From Elusimicrobiota bacterium (lineage in GTDB: Bacteria > Elusimicrobiota > Elusimicrobia > F11), in contig JAKLIS010000009.1 in the NCBI GenBank assembly GCA_022709485.1, forward strand, positions 1 to 12,714: 12,714 nt of DNA, given 5' to 3'. The notes below the pieces were generated by a model. The model was given only the letters and a program-made list of their open reading frames with translations. It was not told where the DNA came from and made no database searches. The position numbers were made by a program, and so were the translations under genes. Below are positions 7,045-12,714 of the stretch, one piece after another; the first letter of the stretch is position 1; each line of letters starts with the position of its first letter.

Positions 7045-7968
7045 ATGGATGGAAAACCCGCGCCGGCCCAGATTCTTGTTATCGAAGATGATAAATCCAT
7101 CTCCTCGATGCTTCAGGATTTATTGACGGAAGAAGGCTATCTGGTCAAAGTGGTGGGGGATGGCCGGGAGGCCGTCCAGCTTTTGGCCGAAGTGTCGCCG
7201 GACCTTGTGCTTTTGGACTTGAATCTTCCGGGTTTGTCGGGCCATGGCATCCTTGAAGAAATCCGTAAAAGGGACCTGGAATACAATCTTTTCATTCCCG
7301 TTATCATATTAACGGGCGTCTACACCTCCCGGAACGACAAAGTTCTTTGCCTTAACTCCGGGGCCGATGATTTTCTTCCCAAACCGTTCGACATGATTGA
7401 GCTGTTGGCGCGGGTCCGGTCGCTTCTCCGTTTGCGGGATATGCACAAACGGTCCCAATATTTGGCCACTCACGATCATCTCACCCGATGTTATAACCGC
7501 CGGTATTTGATGGAGTTTGTCGATCATCAATTGGCTCGTCTTAAACGATACAAAGTCCCATTCTCCGTTATGTTGCTTGATTTGGATCACTTTAAAAAAG
7601 TGAACGACAGTTACGGGCACGACAAAGGGGATCAGGTTTTGGTCCATTTGGGATTCCGGCTTCAAGATTTTTTCCGGGCGGTCGATTGTCTTGCCCGTCT
7701 GGGGGGAGATGAATTTGTGGCGGTTTTGCCTGAATGTAATCTTGAAAATGCAGAAAAAGTGGGACAACGGCTCATGCAATTTGTTCGAAATTCTCAATTT
7801 ATGGAAGGGCTGCCCCCTGAGTTGTCCGGCAAAGTCAATGTCAGCATCGGCGCCGCTTGCGCGCCCGACCATACCTCCGACCGCGAGGAGCTTTTCCGAT
7901 TGGCAGATAAAGCTCTTTACACCTCCAAAAAAGCCGGCCGGAACCGGTTTACCATGTTCAAGGTTTAA
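7045..7968 (+). CDS. Receiver-GGDEF diguanylate cyclase (PleD-like)
   Basis: This 307-residue cytoplasmic enzyme is predicted to make cyclic di-GMP from two GTP. The receiver domain (about 9-125) has Asp15-Asp16, phospho-acceptor Asp58, Thr90 and Lys113 in LPKPF. A short linker leads to the GGDEF domain (about 140-305), which starts with DHLTRCYNRRYL and has the metal/GTP-binding LDLDHFKKVND and a perfect GGDEF at 220-224. Arg211-x-x-Asp214 sits five residues before GGDEF, which is the inhibitory I-site, so feedback inhibition by c-di-GMP is likely. It therefore appears catalytically intact. It is an orphan response regulator. The adjacent divergent kinase is a reasonable but unproven phosphodonor. 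It is followed by the PilB gene after 90 bases. Confidence 0.95.
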   Translation: MDGKPAPAQILVIEDDKSISSMLQDLLTEEGYLVKVVGDGREAVQLLAEVSPDLVLLDLNLPGLSGHGILEEIRKRDLEYNLFIPVIILTGVYTSRNDKVLCLNSGADDFLPKPFDMIELLARVRSLLRLRDMHKRSQYLATHDHLTRCYNRRYLMEFVDHQLARLKRYKVPFSVMLLDLDHFKKVNDSYGHDKGDQVLVHLGFRLQDFFRAVDCLARLGGDEFVAVLPECNLENAEKVGQRLMQFVRNSQFMEGLPPELSGKVNVSIGAACAPDHTSDREELFRLADKALYTSKKAGRNRFTMFKV

Positions 7969-8009
7969 GGCCGTCACTTTTTCGTTCCTGAACAATCTTA
8001 AAAATCAAG

Positions 8010-8037
8010 TTGAATATTGAAGATTCATCCTTATACT
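8010..8037 (+). promoter_or_regulatory. Likely sigma-70-type promoter of the pilB-HD-GYP operon
   Basis: TTGAAT (8010-8015), 16 bases, then TATACT (8032-8037) match the consensus at 4 of 6 and 5 of 6. The expected start of transcription near 8044 leaves a leader of about 15 bases carrying AAAAGGA just before the ATG at 8059. This also argues against an in-frame TTG at 8017 as the start codon, since it would lie upstream of the transcript. Confidence 0.5.
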
Positions 8038-8058
8038 GGGGAATGCAAAAGGAAAAAT

Positions 8059-9786
8059 ATGGCAGCTAATCCAGGCCCCATCGGCAGAAAAACCATCCGG
8101 GAGATATTCGCGGAGAATAAAATACTTGATGAAGCCGCTTTGGAAAAGGCTTCACAGGAATCCAAGAAGACCCAAAAACCTCTTCAGCAGACCGTTGTCG
8201 ATCTGAAGCTTGTCGATCGTGTCGATGTCCTCCAAGTTCTCTCAAAAGAATGGCGCGTCCGGGCCGTTGACTTGGATGAAATCGAAGTTGATCCGGAAGT
8301 GGTGAAGATCGTATCCGAACAAAATGCGCGCCGGCATCTGGCCATCCCGTTTGCCAAAGAAGAAGGGGTCCTTTTGGTGGCCATGGCGGATCCCCGGGAC
8401 TTCTTCATCGCTGAAGACATCCATCTTCGCACCGGTTTTGAGGTTCAAAGCTACCTGGCGCTTCCCGAAGACATTTTGCGCGAATTGGACGCCGTTTACG
8501 GTGTCGGAGCGGGATTTAAGGCCGAGGAAATGGTCAAGGGAATCGGAGAGATGGTCGATGAAGGGGGCATTGCCCTTCAGAAAATTGAAGAAACAGTGGA
8601 TGTCACCGAGGTCGACGCCTCCGCCCCCGAAGTTGAACGAATCGTGAACGCGATTATTGTCGGCGCTCTTCAAAGCCGGGCATCAGATATTCACATCGAA
8701 CCTTTTGAGCACAAATTTATTGTCCGCTACCGGGTGGATGGCGCCTTAAGAGAAGCCGCCTTCCAAATCCCGATGTCCTATAAAAACGCCGTTATCGCCA
8801 AAATCAAAATCATGACCAATCAGATGGACATTACCGAGCGCCGAAAACCTCAGGACGGCCGTATCCAGGTGGCGGCCAAAGGCAACCCCATCGAATTCCG
8901 CGTCAATATGATTCCCACTGTTTTCGGGGAGTCCTGCGTCATGCGTGTTTTGGATAGAGCCAGCGTCCGGGTGGACATGAACGTTCTTGGATTCCATCCC
9001 GATGTGATGAAAAAGTTCATGACAACCATCGAGAAGCCATACGGAATGATGTTGGTGTGTGGTCCGACCGGATCCGGGAAATCCACAACGCTCTATGCCG
9101 CCTTGAACTGCATCAATAAGCCCGATACCAAGATTTTAACCGCTGAAAATCCCGTGGAATACAATTTGGATGGAATTATCCAGACCAATATTAATCCCGA
9201 TGTGGGATTCAATTTTACGGACGCCCTCCGCGCCTTCTTAAGACAAGATCCGGATATCATCATGGTCGGAGAAATTCGCGATAAAGAAACAGCCCAAATC
9301 GGCATGGAAGCCGCCATGACGGGCCACTTTGTGTTTTCAACCATCCACACCAACGACGCGCCTTCCGCGGTGGCCCGTCTCCACGAAATGGGGGTTCCCA
9401 CCTTTCTTATCACGGGAACCGTTGAAGCGGTTTTGGCCCAAAGGCTTTTGCGGCGGGTGTGCAAGGAATGCGCCAAGCCGCTTAAAGTGACCGATGAATA
9501 TAAAAAGATTTATGAAAAAGCCAAGGTGGATATTTCCAACGCCAAATTTATGAAAGGCCAGGGATGTCCCACCTGCAACAACTCCGGTTATAAAGGCCGC
9601 GCCGGCATCCATGAAATTTTGGTGATGGATGATGACGTTCGCCGGCTTCTACTTACGGAAGTGTCCGCCGGCCCGATTCGCGAGGTAGCCGTTAAAAACG
9701 GCATGCTCCTCATGCTTCAAGACGGATTGGTGAAAGCCGCGCAGGGACTCACCTCCGTCGAGGAGGTCTTGGCCACCACGATGTGA
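8059..9786 (+). CDS. pilB: PilB/GspE-family type IV pilus or type II secretion assembly ATPase
   Basis: This 575-residue hexameric motor ATPase drives pilus extension or pseudopilus assembly at the cytoplasmic face of the membrane. An N-terminal MshEN/T2SSE-N-like domain (about 8-145) precedes the N2 domain with ASDIHIEP. The ATPase core has Walker A GPTGSGKS (335-342), an Asp-box after AENPVEY, Walker B IIMVGEIRD (Glu405) and a His-box TGHFVFSTIHTND. A zinc-binding tetracysteine pair follows: Cys468/Cys471 and Cys503/Cys506, the latter in GCPTCNNSGYKGR. All catalytic motifs are present. The ATG at 8059 has an AAGGA ribosome binding site. PilB and GspE cannot be separated by sequence reading alone, and no other pilus gene lies in the window. 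The HD-GYP gene follows after 11 bases. Confidence 0.93.
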   Translation: MAANPGPIGRKTIREIFAENKILDEAALEKASQESKKTQKPLQQTVVDLKLVDRVDVLQVLSKEWRVRAVDLDEIEVDPEVVKIVSEQNARRHLAIPFAKEEGVLLVAMADPRDFFIAEDIHLRTGFEVQSYLALPEDILRELDAVYGVGAGFKAEEMVKGIGEMVDEGGIALQKIEETVDVTEVDASAPEVERIVNAIIVGALQSRASDIHIEPFEHKFIVRYRVDGALREAAFQIPMSYKNAVIAKIKIMTNQMDITERRKPQDGRIQVAAKGNPIEFRVNMIPTVFGESCVMRVLDRASVRVDMNVLGFHPDVMKKFMTTIEKPYGMMLVCGPTGSGKSTTLYAALNCINKPDTKILTAENPVEYNLDGIIQTNINPDVGFNFTDALRAFLRQDPDIIMVGEIRDKETAQIGMEAAMTGHFVFSTIHTNDAPSAVARLHEMGVPTFLITGTVEAVLAQRLLRRVCKECAKPLKVTDEYKKIYEKAKVDISNAKFMKGQGCPTCNNSGYKGRAGIHEILVMDDDVRRLLLTEVSAGPIREVAVKNGMLLMLQDGLVKAAQGLTSVEEVLATTM

Positions 9787-9797
9787 CCTTGAAGATT

Positions 9798-10871
9798 ATG
9801 ACTGAAAACGAAAACGTTAATAACGAAGCCCAAATTTTTGAAATGGCGAAAAACTTCGCCTCCACCCAGGATGTGGACGCCCTTTTATCCCAGATCAGCC
9901 GGGCCGTTGAAAAATTGACATCTTCGGAAGCGGCTTCCATCCTTCTTTTGGATGAAACGAAAGAGAAATTGGTTTTTAGAGTGGCCACGGGGGACAAGGG
10001 CGCCATGGTCAAGAAATTTTTTGTTCCTGTGGGAAAAGGAGTCGCCGGATGGGTGGCGCAAAACGAACAGCCGCTCATCATCAACGATGTTGAAAAAGAC
10101 ACCCGGTTCACCGGCCAAATAGATAAATCAAGTGGGTTTTCAACCAAATCCATTTTGGCCATCCCAATGAAAGCGGGAGGCCAGCTCATCGGCGTGTGCG
10201 AAGCGCTTAATAAGGTGGGCGATGGGGGGTATTCTCCCGAAGACCAAGGAGTCCTCGAAAATTTATCCTCTTTGGCGGCCGCCACCATTGCGAACGCCCG
10301 GTTCGCCGAGGATCATCGGAATTTTTTTACGCAAATGTTGGAGGTCGTCACCATGGCGGTGGAGGGGGGAGACAACCGGCTCACCGGCCATTGCCAGCGC
10401 GTGGCCGAATTGGCCTGCCGCATTGGCCGCCAATTGGGTCTTGAGGGGGATGATTATCGACACCTTTACTATGCCGGGGTCCTGCATGACTGGGGAATGA
10501 TTGCCGTGTCGGATTTGCGGTATCTGCCCAAAGTGGTCAGCCGAACCATGGAGAGAACACCGGAAAAGCTTCACCCGTTGTTGGGAGCTGAATTGGTGAA
10601 AAACATTCGGCTATTAACCTCCGTCGCCCCTTTGATTCTTCATCATCATGAATATTTTGACGGTTCGGGCCATCCGGATGGCCTTGTGGGCGCGGATATC
10701 CCCTTGGGGGCTCGAATTATCGGGTTTGCGGAGCAAATTGATGAAATTTACATGAAGGGAATTGTGGGAGACGTCTTTATCGAGGAAGCCATCAAGCAGG
10801 CTCAAGAAGGGTCGGGTTCTAAATTCGATCCGGAAGTGGTTAAAACTTTCCTATCTATATATCAAGCCTAG
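9798..10871 (+). CDS. GAF-HD-GYP domain protein with altered signature residues
   Basis: This 357-residue cytoplasmic protein has a GAF sensor domain (about 18-165) and an HD-GYP-type phosphohydrolase domain (about 175-355), the family that degrades c-di-GMP. The metal-ligand pattern is mostly present: His198, His230-Asp231, His259, His283-His284 with Glu285. Three family hallmarks differ. HDxGK reads HDWGM (Met234 for the Lys that contacts the substrate), GYP reads GHP (His292), and the Asp of the ADxFD motif is Glu312. It may be a slow enzyme, a c-di-GMP sensor, or act on another substrate. The start is uncertain: ATG at 9798 is chosen because the GAF region needs nothing earlier, but GTG at 9783 overlaps the pilB stop (GTGA), with AGGAGG 16 bases upstream. 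Either way it forms an operon with pilB. Confidence 0.9.
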   Translation: MTENENVNNEAQIFEMAKNFASTQDVDALLSQISRAVEKLTSSEAASILLLDETKEKLVFRVATGDKGAMVKKFFVPVGKGVAGWVAQNEQPLIINDVEKDTRFTGQIDKSSGFSTKSILAIPMKAGGQLIGVCEALNKVGDGGYSPEDQGVLENLSSLAAATIANARFAEDHRNFFTQMLEVVTMAVEGGDNRLTGHCQRVAELACRIGRQLGLEGDDYRHLYYAGVLHDWGMIAVSDLRYLPKVVSRTMERTPEKLHPLLGAELVKNIRLLTSVAPLILHHHEYFDGSGHPDGLVGADIPLGARIIGFAEQIDEIYMKGIVGDVFIEEAIKQAQEGSGSKFDPEVVKTFLSIYQA

Positions 10872-11374
10872 TTTTTTAAGAAATCCTTAATGGCGGCGTC
10901 GATTTCCAAGTAATTGCAATTCATCAGCTCTTCGATTTCCTTCTCTCTTGCGGCCAGCCGTTTTTCCATGACTTCCGTGATGTGTTTGGCCAGGTTTTCA
11001 TTGGCTTTCACCATAGAAAGAAATTGTTCCGTGTTAAGAAAAAAGACCTTTGTGGGAACATTGGCCACCACATCAGCCGTGGTGGGTTTACCGGACAAAA
11101 GTGATATCTCACCGAAATATTGGCCTGTTTTTAAGGTCGCCAGTTTTAATTGTTGTCCATTTCTTTCCACCCACACCGAAACCATTCCGTTAAAAATGAG
11201 AAAAAAAGCCGTGCCTTCCTCGCCTTCATTAATGACAGGTTGGTCCCCTAAAATAATTCGGGAGGTCACTTGATTGGTCAATTGAATCACTTGTTGAGGC
11301 GTCAGGACGTTCAAGAAATCGATTTTGCTGATATTGTTGTTGAGCCATTTGGCTTCAATTTCCGTGATATTCAT
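10868..11374 (-). CDS. Stand-alone cyclic-nucleotide-binding-fold protein without DNA-binding domain
   Basis: This 168-residue protein has a Crp/PKA-regulatory type cNMP-binding beta-barrel (about 18-125), with VINEGEEGTAFFLIFNGMVSV and the phosphate-binding cassette FGEISLLSGKPTTADV (87-102). It ends in a charged helix likely to form a coiled coil (about 128-155). It is shorter than CRP (about 210 residues) because the helix-turn-helix domain is missing, so it probably acts through protein contacts. The cassette keeps Gly-Glu, but the Arg that normally binds the cyclic phosphate (PR-x-A) is Thr98. Cyclic nucleotide binding may therefore be lost or altered. It is convergent with the HD-GYP gene, overlapping stop codons, and divergent from the PilZ gene. 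Confidence 0.9.
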   Translation of the reverse strand: MNITEIEAKWLNNNISKIDFLNVLTPQQVIQLTNQVTSRIILGDQPVINEGEEGTAFFLIFNGMVSVWVERNGQQLKLATLKTGQYFGEISLLSGKPTTADVVANVPTKVFFLNTEQFLSMVKANENLAKHITEVMEKRLAAREKEIEELMNCNYLEIDAAIKDFLKN

Positions 11375-11382
11375 GGGGCGAG

Positions 11383-11391
11383 ATTATAGCA
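11383..11391 (-). promoter_or_regulatory. Extended -10 promoter of the cNMP-fold gene, implying a leaderless mRNA
   Basis: On the - strand the sequence reads TGCTATAAT, a perfect extended -10 element (TGn plus TATAAT). The ATG at 11374 is only 8 bases past the -10 box, so transcription should begin at or within 1-2 bases of the start codon. There is no ribosome binding site in those 8 bases and no clear -35 box, which extended -10 promoters can do without. Confidence 0.6.
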
Positions 11392-11411
11392 TGATGTAAT
11401 AAATTTGATCC

Positions 11412-11440
11412 TTGGTCGGGATGCCCTTATGACATATAAT
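11412..11440 (+). promoter_or_regulatory. Likely sigma-70-type promoter of the PilZ gene
   Basis: TTGGTC (11412-11417), 17 bases, then a perfect TATAAT (11435-11440). The expected start near 11447 leaves a leader of about 35 bases, with a strong AAGGAGG ribosome binding site at 11468-11474, seven bases before the ATG at 11482. It is arranged back to back with the promoter of the cNMP-fold gene. Confidence 0.6.
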
Positions 11441-11481
11441 CTCTGAAAATCTTCCCAGTTTCGAGCCAAGGAGGCCCGCCC

Positions 11482-11949
11482 ATGAAAAAAACCAAAGAGC
11501 GTCGAAAGAACAAGCGATGGAGAGTCGCCGTTCTTGTTCGTTGTTCACTTCCGCAAGTGTCGAAAGACGTTTTGGAAATGGAAATGTGGGCCCGGGACGT
11601 CAATGAAAAAGGAATGAAATTGGAATGGACGCGGGGTTTGGGCGTTAATCGCCTTTCCGCTCAAGACAAAGACAGCAAAGAACCTCTCCGCTACGAGGAT
11701 ATTAAGTTCGCGAAAGGAACCAATGTCCTTATTCAGGATCTTTTTTATGATGACGAAGGGACCCCCTTTATGGAAGGGAAAATTGCTTGGGTTAAACAAT
11801 CCCAAACCACCGGCAGCTGGGCGCTGGGCCTCGAATTTGTCAAAGGCGAGCGCCATTCAAAAGAAGCGCAGGGCGCTTTCAGTGACTTTTTGAAAGTGGT
11901 CAAAAACCCCACCTTTGCCATCGAGAAAGCCTCAAAGAAGGGAAAATAA
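11482..11949 (+). CDS. PilZ-domain protein (predicted c-di-GMP effector)
   Basis: This 155-residue cytoplasmic protein consists of a PilZ domain and a basic C-terminal tail. PilZ domains bind c-di-GMP through RxxxR and (D/N)xSxxG motifs and pass the signal to pili, flagella or polysaccharide synthases. Here Arg8-x-x-x-Arg12 is present in KERRKNKRW, and the second motif reads Asp39-Val-Asn41-Glu-Lys-Gly44, with Asn in place of the usual Ser. The later strand pair GKIAWVK...SWALGLEF is typical of the fold. A charged stretch of about 20 residues (around 55-75) is inserted between strands. The start is secured by AAGGAGG seven bases upstream. The neighbouring cyclase and pilus ATPase suggest a role in surface motility or adhesion, which is inference. 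Confidence 0.85.
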   Translation: MKKTKERRKNKRWRVAVLVRCSLPQVSKDVLEMEMWARDVNEKGMKLEWTRGLGVNRLSAQDKDSKEPLRYEDIKFAKGTNVLIQDLFYDDEGTPFMEGKIAWVKQSQTTGSWALGLEFVKGERHSKEAQGAFSDFLKVVKNPTFAIEKASKKGK

Positions 11950-11977
11950 AATCATTTCCGGGCGGATGAATTCATAA

Positions 11978-12714
11978 ATGTCATCGGAATTGGACGTTCC
12001 TTCCTCCGGCCGGCCAGATCTTGATGAATTCTTTTTGACCCTGGGAGGTTTTCTCGAACAGAAAGCCTCTCCTCGCCATCCCAATAATCTTCGCTTCCTT
12101 TCGATGTTTTGCCGTTCCATCGGCGCCTCTGAAGGCCATATCCTTCAATTGAATGCTCAAGGGGAGTTAACCTCACAGGCCTCGGTTGGGCTTGGGAAAG
12201 AATTCGACGATGACTTTAATTCGAGCCATTCTTTAAATGGGTCCGATGGATCTCCTCTTGACGAAGCGTTTAACAAAAAAGAAGTCCTGGCCATTGTTGA
12301 TTTAAAAAAAGAGACCTCCCTGCCCAAATGGTTTTTGGATTTGATGGAAAAATACAAAATCCAATCCGTGGTGGCGGTGCCGCTCTTGGGCCAAGAAAAT
12401 TCGGTGGGAATTCTCTGCGCTTATTATCACGACGTCTGTCTTTTTGATCAGAACACCCTGGGTCATCTCACGATGGTTGGACGCATGATAGGGACCTCCA
12501 TGGAGCGTCAAGGAGGCGACGGACGGTCCTCCATGGAAGGCCCTGCGAGCCGCTTAATTGACGGTTTTCTGAGTGAAATCACGTCTCAAAGCCTGTCAAA
12601 AAATGAAATTTTCGCCGTCTTGGCCAAAACCATGGGAGAGGCATTGATGACGGGCGGGGTGGTGGCCGGTCCTATCCGCGAAGAACAAGGGAAAATTTTT
12701 CTTAAAATAGCCGG
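11978..12714 (+). CDS. GAF-domain signalling protein (3'-partial)
   Basis: The frame opens at ATG 11978, directly after an in-frame TAA (11975-11977), and stays open for 245 codons to the right edge. Residues about 35-175 resemble a GAF domain: RFLSMFCRSIGASEGHILQLN near the start, then VLAIVDLKKE, the core strand IQSVVAVPLLG, VGILCAYYHD, and a closing helix. A second, similar module seems to begin near residue 195 (SEITSQSLSKNEIFAVLAKTMGEALMTGG) and is cut by the edge. GAF domains bind small ligands or haem/tetrapyrroles and usually control an attached output domain, which here lies beyond the window (kinase, GGDEF, HD-GYP or similar). The ribosome binding site is weak (GGCGGA, 11 bases upstream). 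The gene starts 28 bases after the PilZ stop and is probably co-transcribed with it. Confidence 0.8.
   Translation, partial: MSSELDVPSSGRPDLDEFFLTLGGFLEQKASPRHPNNLRFLSMFCRSIGASEGHILQLNAQGELTSQASVGLGKEFDDDFNSSHSLNGSDGSPLDEAFNKKEVLAIVDLKKETSLPKWFLDLMEKYKIQSVVAVPLLGQENSVGILCAYYHDVCLFDQNTLGHLTMVGRMIGTSMERQGGDGRSSMEGPASRLIDGFLSEITSQSLSKNEIFAVLAKTMGEALMTGGVVAGPIREEQGKIFLKIA

Noticed and set aside
7309..7995. 228-codon open frame on the - strand across the cyclase gene
   Set aside because: It is antisense to an unmistakable receiver-GGDEF gene with intact catalytic motifs. Its translation shows no domain and the gene on + explains the region.
8017..8058. TTG at 8017 as an earlier start for pilB
   Set aside because: It lies inside the predicted promoter and upstream of the expected transcript start. 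ATG at 8059 has an AAGGA site and gives the normal family N-terminus.
9783..9797. GTG at 9783 (GTGA overlap with the pilB stop) as the start of the HD-GYP gene
   Set aside because: Possible by translational coupling, but AGGAGG is 16 bases away and the ATG at 9798 already gives a full GAF domain. Kept only as an alternative.

Overview
The window looks like one piece of a genome from an uncultured, free-living, pilus-bearing bacterium of roughly 50% GC. The guess at a lineage is weak. A very long low-complexity surface-type gene, a PilB-type pilus motor and many stand-alone signalling proteins would suit a diderm candidate lineage such as Elusimicrobiota or Omnitrophota, but there is no rRNA or ribosomal marker to prove it.

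Layout. (1) 1-4436, + strand: the 3' part of a very large gene, still open at the left edge. It has an aromatic-rich N-terminal part, long disordered Pro/Gly/Lys-rich stretches, a beta-rich middle, a Pro/Met-rich stretch, and near the C-terminus a region with the Glu...His-x-His...Asp layout of a JAMM/MPN (JAB) metalloprotease. (2) 4437-4745: a 309-bp gene-free gap between convergent genes. It is packed with repeats: a nested REPIN-like inverted repeat with two GC-rich palindromes, flanked and followed by heptanucleotide arrays of two families. (3) 4746-6934, - strand: a PhoR/PhoB-like histidine kinase and response regulator operon. (4) 7045-7968, + strand, divergent from the kinase: a PleD-like receiver-GGDEF diguanylate cyclase with an intact product-inhibition site. 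(5) 8059-10871, + strand: a PilB/GspE ATPase followed closely by a GAF-HD-GYP protein whose signature residues are altered. (6) 10868-11374, - strand: a stand-alone cyclic-nucleotide-binding-fold protein. Its stop codon overlaps the HD-GYP stop in a shared CTAG, and its promoter implies a leaderless mRNA. (7) 11482-11949, + strand: a PilZ-domain protein with a clear promoter and ribosome binding site. (8) 11978 to the right edge, + strand: a GAF-domain protein, incomplete.

How the genes may work together (inference): regions 3-8 read as a signalling island around a type IV pilus or type II secretion motor. A membrane sensor kinase controls a PhoB-like regulator, a receiver-driven cyclase makes c-di-GMP, the HD-GYP protein degrades or senses it, and PilZ reads it out. 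Several modules carry substitutions at ligand-contact positions: HD-GYP (HDxGM and GHP), the cyclic-nucleotide-binding protein (no PBC arginine), PilZ (Asn for Ser) and the N-terminal domain of PilB. The island may therefore depart from textbook c-di-GMP/cAMP logic. The most novel items are the JAMM-like C-terminus of the giant protein and the composite repeat locus.
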